A DNA stretch of 64,000 nt. It comes from Serratia liquefaciens ATCC 27592 (GTDB taxonomy: Bacteria; Pseudomonadota; Gammaproteobacteria; Enterobacterales; Enterobacteriaceae). Position numbers and translations under genes: made by a program. The stretch lies in NCBI RefSeq assembly GCF_000422085.1, contig NC_021741.1, positions 1,922,001 through 1,986,000 on the forward strand, in the 5' to 3' direction. How positions within the stretch are numbered: the stretch's first letter is position 1; every line of letters starts with the position of its first letter. The notes beneath the pieces are model-generated. The model saw only the letters and a list, made by a program, of their open reading frames with translations, made no database searches and was not told where the DNA came from. Of the stretch, positions 30,005-38,308 are shown piece after piece.

Positions 30005-30052
30005 CTGAGAGTGTTGGGTGAAAAATAACCAGAAAAAGATTGAGGGTAAACC

Positions 30053-31357
30053 ATGCGTGATGCGGCAACCACCACATCGTTAACCGAACGAACCAATACG
30101 GCAATAGGTAACGCGCTTGCCGGGCGCAAGCGTGGCGCATTCACGCCGCTGCTGTTCGCCGGGCCTGCGGTGATTGCCTCCATTGCTTATATGGACCCCG
30201 GTAACTTCGCCACCAATATTCAGGCCGGCTCGAAATACGGCTATAGCTTGCTATGGGTGGTGGTGATGGCCAACCTGATCGCCATGCTGTTCCAGGCGCT
30301 GTCGGCCAAGTTGGGTATCGTCACTCAACGCAATCTGGCAGAGATGTGCCGCGATCAATTTTCGCGCCCAGTGGTGATCGGCATGTGGCTGCTCAGTGAA
30401 GTGGCGGCGATGGCAACCGATCTGGCGGAGTTCCTCGGCGGGGCTATAGCGCTTGCCTTGCTGTTCCATATGCCGCTGTTGCCGGGAATGGGGGTGACCG
30501 CGGTCATTACCTACGCTTTGCTGATGGTAGAGAAAAAGGGGTTCCGCCCGGTAGAGCTGATGATCGGCGGCCTGGTCGCGATTATTGCCCTGTGTTATCT
30601 GGTCGAGATGTTCATTGTACCGGTGGACTGGGCTGCAGCGGGTATGGGCATGGTTACGCCGCAGTTGCCGGATGCACAGGCGTTGACCATCGCGGTGGGG
30701 ATTATCGGCGCCACGGTGATGCCGCACGCCATCTTCCTGCACTCAGGGCTGACTCAGCACCGTGCGCCGGCCAGTGACAGTGGTGAAAGGCGTAAACTGC
30801 TGCGCTTTTCCAATATTGAGGTGGTGATTGCCTTATCTGTCGCCGGGCTGGTGAATATTGCCATGGTGATTATGGCCTCCAGCGCCTTCCATGCCGGTAA
30901 CAGCGACGTGGCGGAGATTGGCACCGCCTACCATACGCTGACGCCGCTGTTTGGCGCTGCGGCGGCGGGTATCTTCCTGATGTCGCTGATTGCTTCCGGC
31001 ATTTCCAGCTCGGTAGTGGGTACGATGGCAGGCCAGATGATCATGCAGGGCTTTGTCGGTTTCCGTATCCCGGTATGGGTACGCCGCATGGTCACCATGG
31101 TGCCGGCGTTCATCGTGGTAGCTCTAGGGGTTAATGCCACCGACGCACTGGTTTACAGCCAGGTCGTATTGAGCCTGGCGCTGCCGGCGCCGATGATTGC
31201 CCTGGTGATGTTCACGCGTCGCCGCGACATCATGGGCGAGTTCGTGAATAGTCGCCTGACCAGCCTGGTGTCGATCATCGGTACGGTGATTATTATTCTG
31301 CTCAACATGGTGCTGCTGCTGCAAACCTTCGGTGTCGCCATTCCCGGTCTGGGCTGA
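30053..31357 (+). CDS. mntH: Manganese/divalent metal:H+ symporter MntH (Nramp)
   Basis: A 434-residue Nramp transporter with eleven predicted helices. The metal-site motifs DPGNFATN in helix 1 and MPHAIFLHS in helix 6 are intact, with the Nramp consensus GQMIMQGFVGFRIPVWVRR after helix 8. Imports Mn2+ coupled to protons, supporting oxidative-stress resistance. It carries an N-terminal extension of about 20 polar residues relative to E. coli MntH. A GCCGTG/CACGGC dyad lies after the stop. Confidence 0.95.
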   Translation: MRDAATTTSLTERTNTAIGNALAGRKRGAFTPLLFAGPAVIASIAYMDPGNFATNIQAGSKYGYSLLWVVVMANLIAMLFQALSAKLGIVTQRNLAEMCRDQFSRPVVIGMWLLSEVAAMATDLAEFLGGAIALALLFHMPLLPGMGVTAVITYALLMVEKKGFRPVELMIGGLVAIIALCYLVEMFIVPVDWAAAGMGMVTPQLPDAQALTIAVGIIGATVMPHAIFLHSGLTQHRAPASDSGERRKLLRFSNIEVVIALSVAGLVNIAMVIMASSAFHAGNSDVAEIGTAYHTLTPLFGAAAAGIFLMSLIASGISSSVVGTMAGQMIMQGFVGFRIPVWVRRMVTMVPAFIVVALGVNATDALVYSQVVLSLALPAPMIALVMFTRRRDIMGEFVNSRLTSLVSIIGTVIIILLNMVLLLQTFGVAIPGLG

Positions 31358-31406
31358 TACCAAGCCGTGCAACCCAGTGTCACGGCCTGGCAACGGCGAG
31401 CTCCCG

Positions 31407-31580
31407 TTAAGGCGTCGTTTTTGGCGCTGGGTTTTGTCCCTGGGTCAGAGCCTTCTCATCGTCGGAGATGCTGCCGGTATTTGCCGCCCAGGGAATGGTT
31501 TGATCGTTGGCCCGCGCGAGCCCGCTTAACAACAGAGGCAGGATGACCAGTGTGGCATGAGTAACGACTTTCATTTTCAT
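31407..31580 (-). CDS. Putative small exported protein
   Basis: A 57-codon frame with AAGGAC upstream. It begins MKMKVVTHATLVILPLLLSG and has a plausible signal peptidase site at LARA/ND, leaving a mature part of about 33 residues rich in Thr, Asn, Gln and Pro. The frame stays open to 31610, but the inner ATG gives the better signal peptide. No family recognised. Converges on mntH. Confidence 0.5.
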   Translation of the reverse strand: MKMKVVTHATLVILPLLLSGLARANDQTIPWAANTGSISDDEKALTQGQNPAPKTTP

Positions 31581-31941
31581 GATCTCAATGTCCTTTAATG
31601 CGTATGGCATACGGTGGTTTGGCCATAGCGTTATCAGTGATAAACAATTGAGGGGGGAGGGATAGCCTTAAGTCAGTCTACTAACGGCTGGCGGTTTGGG
31701 ATCCGCAATACGCCCTGTTCATACAGTCTAGGCCTGGCTTCCAGCGGCTGCGGTGGCAGTGATGTAAACGGAATCATTCATTTCTAAGCGGACATGTAAA
31801 ACTGTTTCATGAGAAATAATTCGCATGTTTATAATGTTCAAGATCCAGCAAGCGGTTTTATGGCCTAACCTTTCATTTAAGGTAGAAAAGGCAGGGTTGG
31901 TGTAGTTATCCGTCTCATCTCATTGAGTTTTTCACCTCAGA
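31581..31941. other. Non-coding gap upstream of the small exported gene
   Basis: 361 bases between the small exported gene and the end of the LysR gene. No coding frame, hairpin terminator or clear operator was seen; the part nearest 31580 should hold the promoter of the small gene. Confidence 0.4.
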
Positions 31942-32853
31942 TTACGCCGCTCCCTTTTCTTGCTTCCCGGAAAAAAGCGTGCTGATAAAGTCGACGAATA
32001 CGCGTATTTTATGGCTGCGGTCGCGCAACCGTGGGTAAAGGATATTGACGGGGGCGCCAACGGGGGCCCATTCCTGTAATACCGGCTCCAGTGACCCCGC
32101 CAGCAGGTAACTTTCTAACGTGCAATCCAGCAAATAGACCAGTCCGAGATGGTTTTTGGCCACTTCACATAAAGACTGCGAATGATTAAAACTCAGCAGT
32201 GGGCTGGGGGGCAGTTGATAGACTTGCTCGTTACGAATAAATTGCCACGGATCTGCCATTGCTTCACCTGAGCGGATAAAACCAAGCCGCACATGTTGTT
32301 GCAACTGTTGTGGGTGTTCCGGCCGGCCATAACGGTCAAAATAGACACTTGAACCGCAACACAGGTAGTGCGGTTGGAATAGTTTGCGGCTGACCATATC
32401 CGGGACATCGTTGGCGCCGATTCGAATAAACACGTCTGCACGATCCTCTACCGGATTGACCAGCCGATCGCTTACCGACACGCTGAGCTGTATTTCCGGA
32501 TACTGTGCCAGAAATGACGGCAGTACAGGGGCGATATGCATACTGCTGAGCATCGAGGCAATCTCAACGCGCAAGGGGCCGCGGGGTTGTTCAAATTCAT
32601 CCGACATATCGTTCTTCAGTCGATCAAACTGCTGCAATATCTCTTGCGCCGAACGATAGCAGCGCTCACCGGCTGCAGTCAGCGAAAAACGACGGGTTGA
32701 GCGTTTAAAAAGCGGCTGTTGAAACTGCTTCTCGAGCTGGTTAATGCTGTAAGTGATGCTGGCGGGTGATAAACCCAGTTTAGTTGCAGCCTGGCTGAAC
32801 CCTTCCATTTCCACTACCTGACAGAAAACGCGCAGGGCGTGTAATTCATTCAT
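31942..32853 (-). CDS. LysR-family transcriptional regulator
   Basis: A 303-residue LTTR. N-terminal helix-turn-helix (VFCQVVEMEGFSQAATKLGLSPASITYSINQLEKQF), then the two-lobed effector domain (LRVEIASMLSSMHIAPVLP) ending GKQEKGAA. The group is that of CrgA/AaeR-like regulators with short effector loops. ATG 32853 gives the typical start MNELHALR; an ATG five codons earlier is possible. Divergent from a small SnoaL-like gene across an AT-rich dyad, so it may control that gene (inference). Confidence 0.88.
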   Translation of the reverse strand: MNELHALRVFCQVVEMEGFSQAATKLGLSPASITYSINQLEKQFQQPLFKRSTRRFSLTAAGERCYRSAQEILQQFDRLKNDMSDEFEQPRGPLRVEIASMLSSMHIAPVLPSFLAQYPEIQLSVSVSDRLVNPVEDRADVFIRIGANDVPDMVSRKLFQPHYLCCGSSVYFDRYGRPEHPQQLQQHVRLGFIRSGEAMADPWQFIRNEQVYQLPPSPLLSFNHSQSLCEVAKNHLGLVYLLDCTLESYLLAGSLEPVLQEWAPVGAPVNILYPRLRDRSHKIRVFVDFISTLFSGKQEKGAA

Positions 32854-32869
32854 TTTGGCTACGTCCATT

Positions 32870-32902
32870 ATTTAAATTTTTAAAAGAATATTTTTAAATT
32901 TG
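32870..32902. promoter_or_regulatory. AT-only dyad between the LysR gene and the SnoaL-like gene
   Basis: A run of A and T with AAATTTTTAAAA and TTTTTAAATTT arms around GAATA, directly at the LysR start. Could be the LTTR operator or simply a promoter region. Confidence 0.35.
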
Positions 32903-33008
32903 CCCACTGTCAATCAGGGGCGAAGTTGATTAAATTATTTTCATCATCTGTCGTTTAATGATGACGTAATTTACCGCATGGTTAAATATAATGTGTTAAG
33001 GATATTCA

Positions 33009-33527
33009 ATGAAAAAAATAATCGCTGCTTTATTGCTGGTGGGGCCAGGTTTGTTCACTCAAGCCTACGCGGCTGAAAATAATCTGGCGCATCAAAGTTA
33101 TAAGGTTTCCGCTGATGCTGGTATAGCGGCGGAACAAAAAGCCGTTTACGATACGATAAATCGCTACCAGACTGCGCTTAATGCGGGTGATACCAACACT
33201 ATTTTATCGTTGTTCGCGAGTGAGAGTTACTCACAATGGAATGAAAAGCCAACCGCGGACACTAGCGAAAAACGTCGCCAGCAATATGACGACTTATTTA
33301 AGAAAGAGAAGTTTGAAACAGAATTCGCCTATGACAGCGTTCGGGTTAATGGCAATATGGCTTATGTGCGTACTCACCATCACCGTGGGGCGACGGTTAG
33401 TCGAATTAGCGATGGCGCAACGCTAATTGATTTAAATCGGGAAGTCTTTATTTTAGAAAAACAGCAGGGGCATTGGAAAATTGTAGTTTATACATTTAAC
33501 ACCAACCCTATTCAGGGAGTGGGCTGA
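33009..33527 (+). CDS. Exported SnoaL/NTF2-like protein
   Basis: A 172-residue protein with a signal peptide (MKKIIAALLLVGPGLFTQAYA/AE) and an NTF2-like fold: helix AVYDTINRYQTALNAGDTNT, and strands ending HWKIVVYTFNT. SnoaL-like periplasmic proteins bind small ligands or act as isomerase-like domains; no catalytic residue set can be named. AAGGAT precedes the ATG. It has its own terminator and lies divergent from the LysR gene. Composition is AT-richer than the flanking core genes. Confidence 0.8.
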   Translation: MKKIIAALLLVGPGLFTQAYAAENNLAHQSYKVSADAGIAAEQKAVYDTINRYQTALNAGDTNTILSLFASESYSQWNEKPTADTSEKRRQQYDDLFKKEKFETEFAYDSVRVNGNMAYVRTHHHRGATVSRISDGATLIDLNREVFILEKQQGHWKIVVYTFNTNPIQGVG

Positions 33528-33539
33528 GTAATTATTAAA

Positions 33540-33567
33540 TAAAGACCGCGAGAGCGGTCTTTATTTT
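33540..33567. terminator. Bidirectional terminator between SnoaL-like and SDR genes
   Basis: AATAAAGACCGC-GAGA-GCGGTCTTTATT, a 12-pair symmetrical stem with U-rich flanks on both strands. Confidence 0.88.
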
Positions 33568-33583
33568 CAGATTATCAACACGA

Positions 33584-34330
33584 CTAAAGATTTCCTACGC
33601 CACCGTCGATCGGCAACTCACTGCCCACCATAAAGGCGGACTCATCCGATGCCAGGAAGACTGCCGCCTTTGCCAGCTCCCATGCCGTACCCATGCGGCC
33701 GATAGGCACCAGAGCGCGGATCTCGTCGCGCAGGGCCTGTTCATCGGCATCATTTAGCCCCAGCTTGCCCAGCGCCGGGGTTTCTGTCGGGCCGGGGCTG
33801 AGGCCGTTAACCCGGATGCCGCGCGGATGCAGTTCGCCGGAAAGCGTTCGGGCCAGCGACAACAGCCCGGCCTTGCTGGCGGCGTAAACGTTGCTTAATG
33901 GCAGCCCGATATGTGCACTGACCGAGCCGCACAAAATAATCGACGCCGGATTAGCCAGCTGTGGCAGCAGCGCCTGGATCAGGAAGAACGGCCCCTTCAG
34001 GTTGATGTCCATCAGTCGCTGATAACTTTGTTCATCCCACTCCTGCAAAGGATGGTGTGTGACGTCACCGGCGTTGATATACAGCACGTCGAGGCGCGGC
34101 CAGTGGTTGGCCAACTGCTGCGCCAATGTACGTTGTTCAGCGATATCTCCGGCGTCGCTGCGTAACAGCAACACGTCACCCAGTTCTTTTCCCGCTGCCT
34201 CGAGGCCGCTTTGGCTGCGGCCGGTGATCGCCACGGTGGCCCCCTCGGCGATAAACTGACGCGCCGTTTCCAAACCAATGCCGCTGGTGCCGCCGGTGAT
34301 CAACGCGTATTTGCCTTGTAGTCGTGACAT
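33584..34330 (-). CDS. Short-chain dehydrogenase/reductase
   Basis: A 248-residue classical SDR: TGGTSGIG cofactor motif at residues 12-19, NAG motif in LYINAGDV, catalytic Ser in CGSVSAH, Tyr-x3-Lys in VYAASKAG, and a C-terminal PIDGGVGNL. The Arg of TGRSQ suggests NADP preference. AGGAG lies before the ATG. Divergent from an HxlR regulator, the common arrangement in which the regulator controls the oxidoreductase in response to an electrophile or quinone (inference). Substrate unknown. Confidence 0.9.
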   Translation of the reverse strand: MSRLQGKYALITGGTSGIGLETARQFIAEGATVAITGRSQSGLEAAGKELGDVLLLRSDAGDIAEQRTLAQQLANHWPRLDVLYINAGDVTHHPLQEWDEQSYQRLMDINLKGPFFLIQALLPQLANPASIILCGSVSAHIGLPLSNVYAASKAGLLSLARTLSGELHPRGIRVNGLSPGPTETPALGKLGLNDADEQALRDEIRALVPIGRMGTAWELAKAAVFLASDESAFMVGSELPIDGGVGNL

Positions 34331-34429
34331 AGCCCACTCCTGTTTATTGTCGATACGGCCATTATTTGCGCTATAGTACCCTTTGCATAGTAGGCACCTT
34401 TTGGATACTAACGAGCGAAGAGGGATGAA

Positions 34430-34807
34430 ATGAGCAAAGCTGGGCTTTCTGCTACGGAAAAAAATTTAGCCGGGTTGCCGACAGCGGGCGAACCTTGTCC
34501 GATGGTGGACTTCGTGAATCTGGTTGCAGGGAAGTGGGCGGTTCCCATCCTTTACCGATTGATTTTGATCGACAGCCCGGTGCGTTTCAGTGAACTGCAG
34601 CGTGCGGTAGCGCCGATTGCTCAGAAAGAGTTGACGCGCCAACTGCGACAGTTTGAGCAGCGCGGTCTGGTCACGCGGCAGGTGTTTCCGGAGGTCCCGC
34701 CGCGTGTTGAATATCAAATTACGTCGCTGGGCAAAACGCTGCGCCCGACGCTCGACTCTTTGGCTAACTGGATGTGGACACACGCACCCCAGTTAATTGA
34801 GGATTAG
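34430..34807 (+). CDS. HxlR-family transcriptional regulator
   Basis: A 125-residue winged-helix protein. It has the HxlR signature CPMVDFVNLVAGKWAVPIL, FSELQRAV and the wing RQVFPEVPPRVEYQIT. The Cys at the start of the domain is the residue that senses electrophiles or redox change in several family members. In the 98-base gap to the SDR gene, TAGTACCC and GGATACTA could be operator halves. Its last base-pairs overlap the convergent solute-binding protein gene; the two stop codons share bases. Confidence 0.9.
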   Translation: MSKAGLSATEKNLAGLPTAGEPCPMVDFVNLVAGKWAVPILYRLILIDSPVRFSELQRAVAPIAQKELTRQLRQFEQRGLVTRQVFPEVPPRVEYQITSLGKTLRPTLDSLANWMWTHAPQLIED

Positions 34808-35709
34808 TCGCCGATACCCGGCGGATTGATGGCTGAGCGCGGGACCTTTTCATCGTGCTCACCCCAGCGATCCAGCACCTGGGCGTATTCGCCGCTGACG
34901 ATCACCCCATTGATGGCGGCGTTGATGGCCGCCACCAGGCCATTGTCTTTTTTAGTGGTGACCGCCACATAGGCCACGTTAGGGCCGATGCCAACCATTT
35001 TGGTTTTGCCGGTCAGCGCCGCCTTGTAGGCTCCGGTGGAATGGGGGCCGAAGTAGGCGTCGACGCGCCCGGACTGAATGCTCAGGTTGGCGGCAGCGTC
35101 GTCGGTGACATAAATCGGTTGCACCGGCGGCAGGCCGTTGGCGCGGTTCTGCTTGTCCCAGCCGAGCAGAATATTTTCCTGATTGGTGCCGGAACCGACA
35201 ATGATTCGCAGCCCGGCAACGTCTGCGGGTTGATTGATTGAATTGATTTTACTGGTGGATTTTACGTAAAAGCCCAGCGTATCCACCCGATAGGTAGCGA
35301 AATCAAACTTGGTTTTGCGCAGTTTGGTCACGGCAATATTGAAAATTGCGGCGTCATACTTGCCGGAACTGATCCCGAGTGGCCAATCCTCCCAGGAAGT
35401 GGGCACCAGATTTAATTCCAGCCCCAAGCTGTCTGCCACCAGTTGTGCAATATCCGGGTCGCTGCCAATCAGCGTTTTATTGTCTTCGGCAAACAGCGCC
35501 AGCGGCGGGGAATTTTCAGACGCCACTGCGACGGTTAACTTGCCCGGCACGGCAAAAGGGTAATTGGCTGGGATCAAGGCGATGGCAGCCGGGTTCTTCG
35601 CCGCTCGCACATGTTGTTGGTTGGCTTGCAGATCGATAATGCTTTGGGGTTCAGCCACGGCATGGCCGCACAGCAACAGCGCCCCCAGCGCCAGTGTTTT
35701 GAATTGCAT
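34804..35709 (-). CDS. Orphan amino-acid-type ABC transporter substrate-binding protein
   Basis: A 301-residue exported protein: signal peptide with cleavage near GHAVA/EP, then a family-3 binding domain (LTVAVASENSPPLALFAEDN, LIGSDPDIAQLVADSLGLEL, SWEDWPLGISSGKYDAAIFN, YAQVLDRWGEHDE). The N-terminus has about 45 extra residues before the domain. No permease or ATPase gene is adjacent, so it either serves a transporter elsewhere or senses. Overlaps the HxlR stop by four bases, convergent. Ligand not predictable. Confidence 0.85.
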   Translation of the reverse strand: MQFKTLALGALLLCGHAVAEPQSIIDLQANQQHVRAAKNPAAIALIPANYPFAVPGKLTVAVASENSPPLALFAEDNKTLIGSDPDIAQLVADSLGLELNLVPTSWEDWPLGISSGKYDAAIFNIAVTKLRKTKFDFATYRVDTLGFYVKSTSKINSINQPADVAGLRIIVGSGTNQENILLGWDKQNRANGLPPVQPIYVTDDAAANLSIQSGRVDAYFGPHSTGAYKAALTGKTKMVGIGPNVAYVAVTTKKDNGLVAAINAAINGVIVSGEYAQVLDRWGEHDEKVPRSAINPPGIGD

Positions 35710-35951
35710 GTTATTTCTATCCGTTGCTAATCATAGGGTTACTATTGGCGGCGGCCGCGGGCAAGTAAAGCAACAATAGTGAATAACCAAAGTGAAAAAA
35801 TCGGATATGCGCTGCCCGGAACGGCGTAATTATTCTGGCTGGTTGCCTGATTCTGCATCACTCAACGCGGAAAGTGCGCAATCAGGTTGAAAGCAGTAGA
35901 ATTTGTCACTCATACTGCGTACAGCTTTTTTCCCTCTACAAGGAACGCCAG

Positions 35952-36302
35952 ATGGCCGAAGAAACGATTTTCAGTAAAATTATCCGCCGCGAAATCCCTG
36001 CTGATGTGGTCTACCAGGATGAACTGGTCACCGCTTTTCGCGACATTTCACCTCAGGCTCCGACCCATATTTTGATCGTCCCGAATGTGCTGATCCCTAC
36101 GATTAACGACGTGACTGTCGAGCACGAAGCGGCTCTCGGCCGCATGATCACCGCCGCGGCAAAAATTGCCGAGCAGGAAGGCATTGCCGAAGATGGCTAC
36201 CGTCTGATAGTCAATTGCAATCGCCATGCCGGCCAAGAGGTCTATCATATTCATATGCATCTGGTCGGTGGCCGTTCATTGGGGCCGCTGCTGTCACGCT
36301 AA
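35952..36302 (+). CDS. hinT: Purine nucleoside phosphoramidase HinT
   Basis: A 116-residue HIT protein, beginning [20 protein letters not shown] and carrying the histidine triad in [10 protein letters not shown]. It hydrolyses AMP-lysine-type phosphoramidates. The frame is open to 35874, but the ATG at 35952 with AGGAACG upstream equals the E. coli start. First gene of hinT-ycfL-lpoB-thiK-nagZ. Upstream 240 bases hold promoter sequence and no other gene. Confidence 0.95.
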   Translation: MAEETIFSKIIRREIPADVVYQDELVTAFRDISPQAPTHILIVPNVLIPTINDVTVEHEAALGRMITAAAKIAEQEGIAEDGYRLIVNCNRHAGQEVYHIHMHLVGGRSLGPLLSR

Positions 36303-36314
36303 CCGAGGTCAATC

Positions 36315-36704
36315 ATGCGCTATAGCAAATCCCTGCGTTGTCTGATGGCGCTGGCGTTACCCGCCGTTATTTTAATGGGCTGCAGCAGCCCGAAAGGCAT
36401 CGCGGTCAACGACCGACAGACGGTAGTGATGGATTCGCCGGTGCTGACCGCGGGCATTCTGGCCGATAATCCGTCGATTTCGGACGCTTCCGGGCGCGTG
36501 ATGGCTACCTCGGAACTCAGTAACAGCCAATCCACACCGGTAACGGTACACTATCGTTTTTACTGGTATGACGATCAGGGGCTGGATATCCGGCCTTTTG
36601 AGGCGCCGCGCACCATCACTATTGCGCCAAATTCAGACGCCACTATTTACTCGCTTAACGGCAACCTCGATGCCAAACGCGTGCGTCTGTACCTATTCTT
36701 GTAA
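36315..36704 (+). CDS. ycfL: YcfL family lipoprotein
   Basis: A 129-residue lipoprotein: signal sequence with lipobox LMGC at residues 20-23, then a beta-sandwich-type domain (VTVHYRFYWYDDQGLDIRPF). YcfL (DUF1425) sits in the outer-membrane lipoprotein cluster ahead of lpoB in many enterobacteria, and its precise role is not known. Twelve bases after hinT, GAGG upstream of the ATG. Confidence 0.92.
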   Translation: MRYSKSLRCLMALALPAVILMGCSSPKGIAVNDRQTVVMDSPVLTAGILADNPSISDASGRVMATSELSNSQSTPVTVHYRFYWYDDQGLDIRPFEAPRTITIAPNSDATIYSLNGNLDAKRVRLYLFL

Positions 36705-36731
36705 ACTCTTGGTTCAGTGGGAGAGGGATTA

Positions 36732-37316
36732 ATGAAAAAGTATCTATTTGTGGCGCTGGCCGCGTTGACGTTAACCGGCTGTTTATCGCGTCCGCCGGAA
36801 CCGGAGCAACCGCAGCCGCCGGTGACGGTTGAGCCGGTAACGCCGCCGATCGAGCAGCCACAACCGCCGGTTAGCGAGCCGGTACCGCAACCGCCGAAAA
36901 TTCAGCAGCTCGATTGGCTTGGCAGCGTACAGCCGCTGGTGAACCAGATGCTGAAAGCCGATGGCGTCAATCCAGGCAGCGTGCTGTTGCTCGACAGCGT
37001 GAAGAACAACACCAACGGTGCATTGCAGACGGCGAAAGCGACCTCGGCACTGCACAAGGCGTTGGCATCCAATCAAACCTTCTCCATCGTGCCGGAAGCG
37101 CAGTTGGTCAGTGCCAAACAGACGCTGGGTCTGTCGGCGGATGACAGCCTGGGTTCACGCAGCAAAGCCATTGGTCTGGCGCGGATCGTCAGTGCACAGT
37201 ACGTGTTGTACAGCGACGTCAGTGGCGACGTGAAGTCCCCAACGTTGGATATGCAACTGATGCTGGTGCAAACCGGTGAAATCGTCTGGTCAGGCAATGG
37301 CACCGTCAAACACTGA
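36732..37316 (+). CDS. lpoB: Penicillin-binding protein activator LpoB
   Basis: A 194-residue outer-membrane lipoprotein, lipobox LTGC, then a Pro/Glu/Gln-rich linker of about 45 residues that spans the periplasm, then the globular domain (DWLGSVQPLVNQMLKADGVN to the end). LpoB stimulates PBP1b. Start 36732 follows GAGAGGGA; five codons of open frame precede it. Its 3' end overlaps the likely thiK start by 20 bases. Confidence 0.94.
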   Translation: MKKYLFVALAALTLTGCLSRPPEPEQPQPPVTVEPVTPPIEQPQPPVSEPVPQPPKIQQLDWLGSVQPLVNQMLKADGVNPGSVLLLDSVKNNTNGALQTAKATSALHKALASNQTFSIVPEAQLVSAKQTLGLSADDSLGSRSKAIGLARIVSAQYVLYSDVSGDVKSPTLDMQLMLVQTGEIVWSGNGTVKH

Positions 37317-38172
37317 AGCCACGTTGCTAGCACTGATTGAGAACGAACTGCCGGCGGTGAAAACCGCCGGTTGTCGTTTCAGCCCGGTGCAGGGCCTGAC
37401 CGGTGAAAGTTGGCGTATTGAAGGCGAAGGTGTACATCTGTTGGCGCGTCAGCAAAGCCCAGAGAAAAGTGCGCTGGGCGTCAGCCGTCGGCGCGAGGCG
37501 CGGATGCTGCATCGCCGTGGGAAGGACATTGGGCCACAGGTTTTAGTGCAAAATAATCAGTGGATTATCCTGCAGTGGCTTGATGGTGACGTTGTCACAG
37601 GTGCGGATTTTTCTCGCCTCAATGAGCAGGGCGATTTGGCGGCGTTGCTGGCCGGTTTGCATCGGCAACCTCCCAGCGGCTACCCGTTGAACCTGCCTCG
37701 GCAATTTGCCCGTTATTGGCAGCAATTGGATGGTCGGCGTTTGACGCCGGCCTGGCTGCGGTTGCATCAACACTTTCAGCACCGCCGCACACCAACGCCG
37801 TTGAAACTGGCGCCACTGCATATGGATGTTCATCCGGGTAATCTGATCGTTCAGGGCGAAAATCTGCGGCTGATTGACTGGGAGTATGCGGCAGACGGCG
37901 ATATTGCGTTAGACATCGCCGCGCTGTTTTGCAGTAACGCCTGGTCACCCGCGCGCCGACAGCAATTTTTGCAGCATTATGCTCGCATCGGTTACCTTGA
38001 TTTGCCCTTGCTGCGCAGGCAGGTTCAGCGCTGGCTCCCGTGGGTGGATTACCTGATGCTGCTCTGGTTTGAAGTGCGCTGGCAACAGACCGGCGATCCT
38101 GAATTTTTGCGCTGGGGCGCAGTGTTGCACCGGCGTTTTTGTTTAACATCCCATGTTCTATACCTAAAATAA
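37297..38172 (+). CDS. thiK: Thiamine kinase
   Basis: A 291-residue APH/choline kinase-fold protein with the catalytic loop HMDVHPGNLIV and metal-binding LIDWEYAADG. ThiK phosphorylates thiamine in the salvage pathway. ATG 37297 (AGG upstream) overlaps lpoB by 20 bases; GTG 37276 is a possible alternative. Its last four codons (LYLK) and stop lie inside the 126-bp repeat that starts at 38159, so the C-terminus may have been altered by that element. Confidence 0.9.
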   Translation: MAPSNTEATLLALIENELPAVKTAGCRFSPVQGLTGESWRIEGEGVHLLARQQSPEKSALGVSRRREARMLHRRGKDIGPQVLVQNNQWIILQWLDGDVVTGADFSRLNEQGDLAALLAGLHRQPPSGYPLNLPRQFARYWQQLDGRRLTPAWLRLHQHFQHRRTPTPLKLAPLHMDVHPGNLIVQGENLRLIDWEYAADGDIALDIAALFCSNAWSPARRQQFLQHYARIGYLDLPLLRRQVQRWLPWVDYLMLLWFEVRWQQTGDPEFLRWGAVLHRRFCLTSHVLYLK

Positions 38173-38284
38173 TTGGAGTTGCATTGAGGCGGCCAGTCTG
38201 TAAGTCCCCAGGAGCATAGATAACTATGTGACTGGGGCGTGCAGGCGCAGCCAACAAAGAGGCAGCTTCAAGTAGACAGGTATA
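38159..38284. repeat. 126-bp MITE-like palindromic repeat (Serratia/Yersinia type)
   Basis: Ends are TATACCT and AGGTATA; next to them are TTGGAGTTGCA and GCAGCTTCAAGTAG, which are partly complementary. An inner dyad CCCCAGgagCATAG/CTATGtgaCTGGGG sits near the middle. The layout matches, from memory, a family of intergenic repeats in Serratia, Yersinia and Photorhabdus that begin near a TAATTCGAGTTGCA-like sequence. No protein is encoded. It ends thiK and precedes the nagZ start. Confidence 0.75.
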
Positions 38285-38308
38285 AATGAATAATGAAGTG
38301 AGGTGGCC

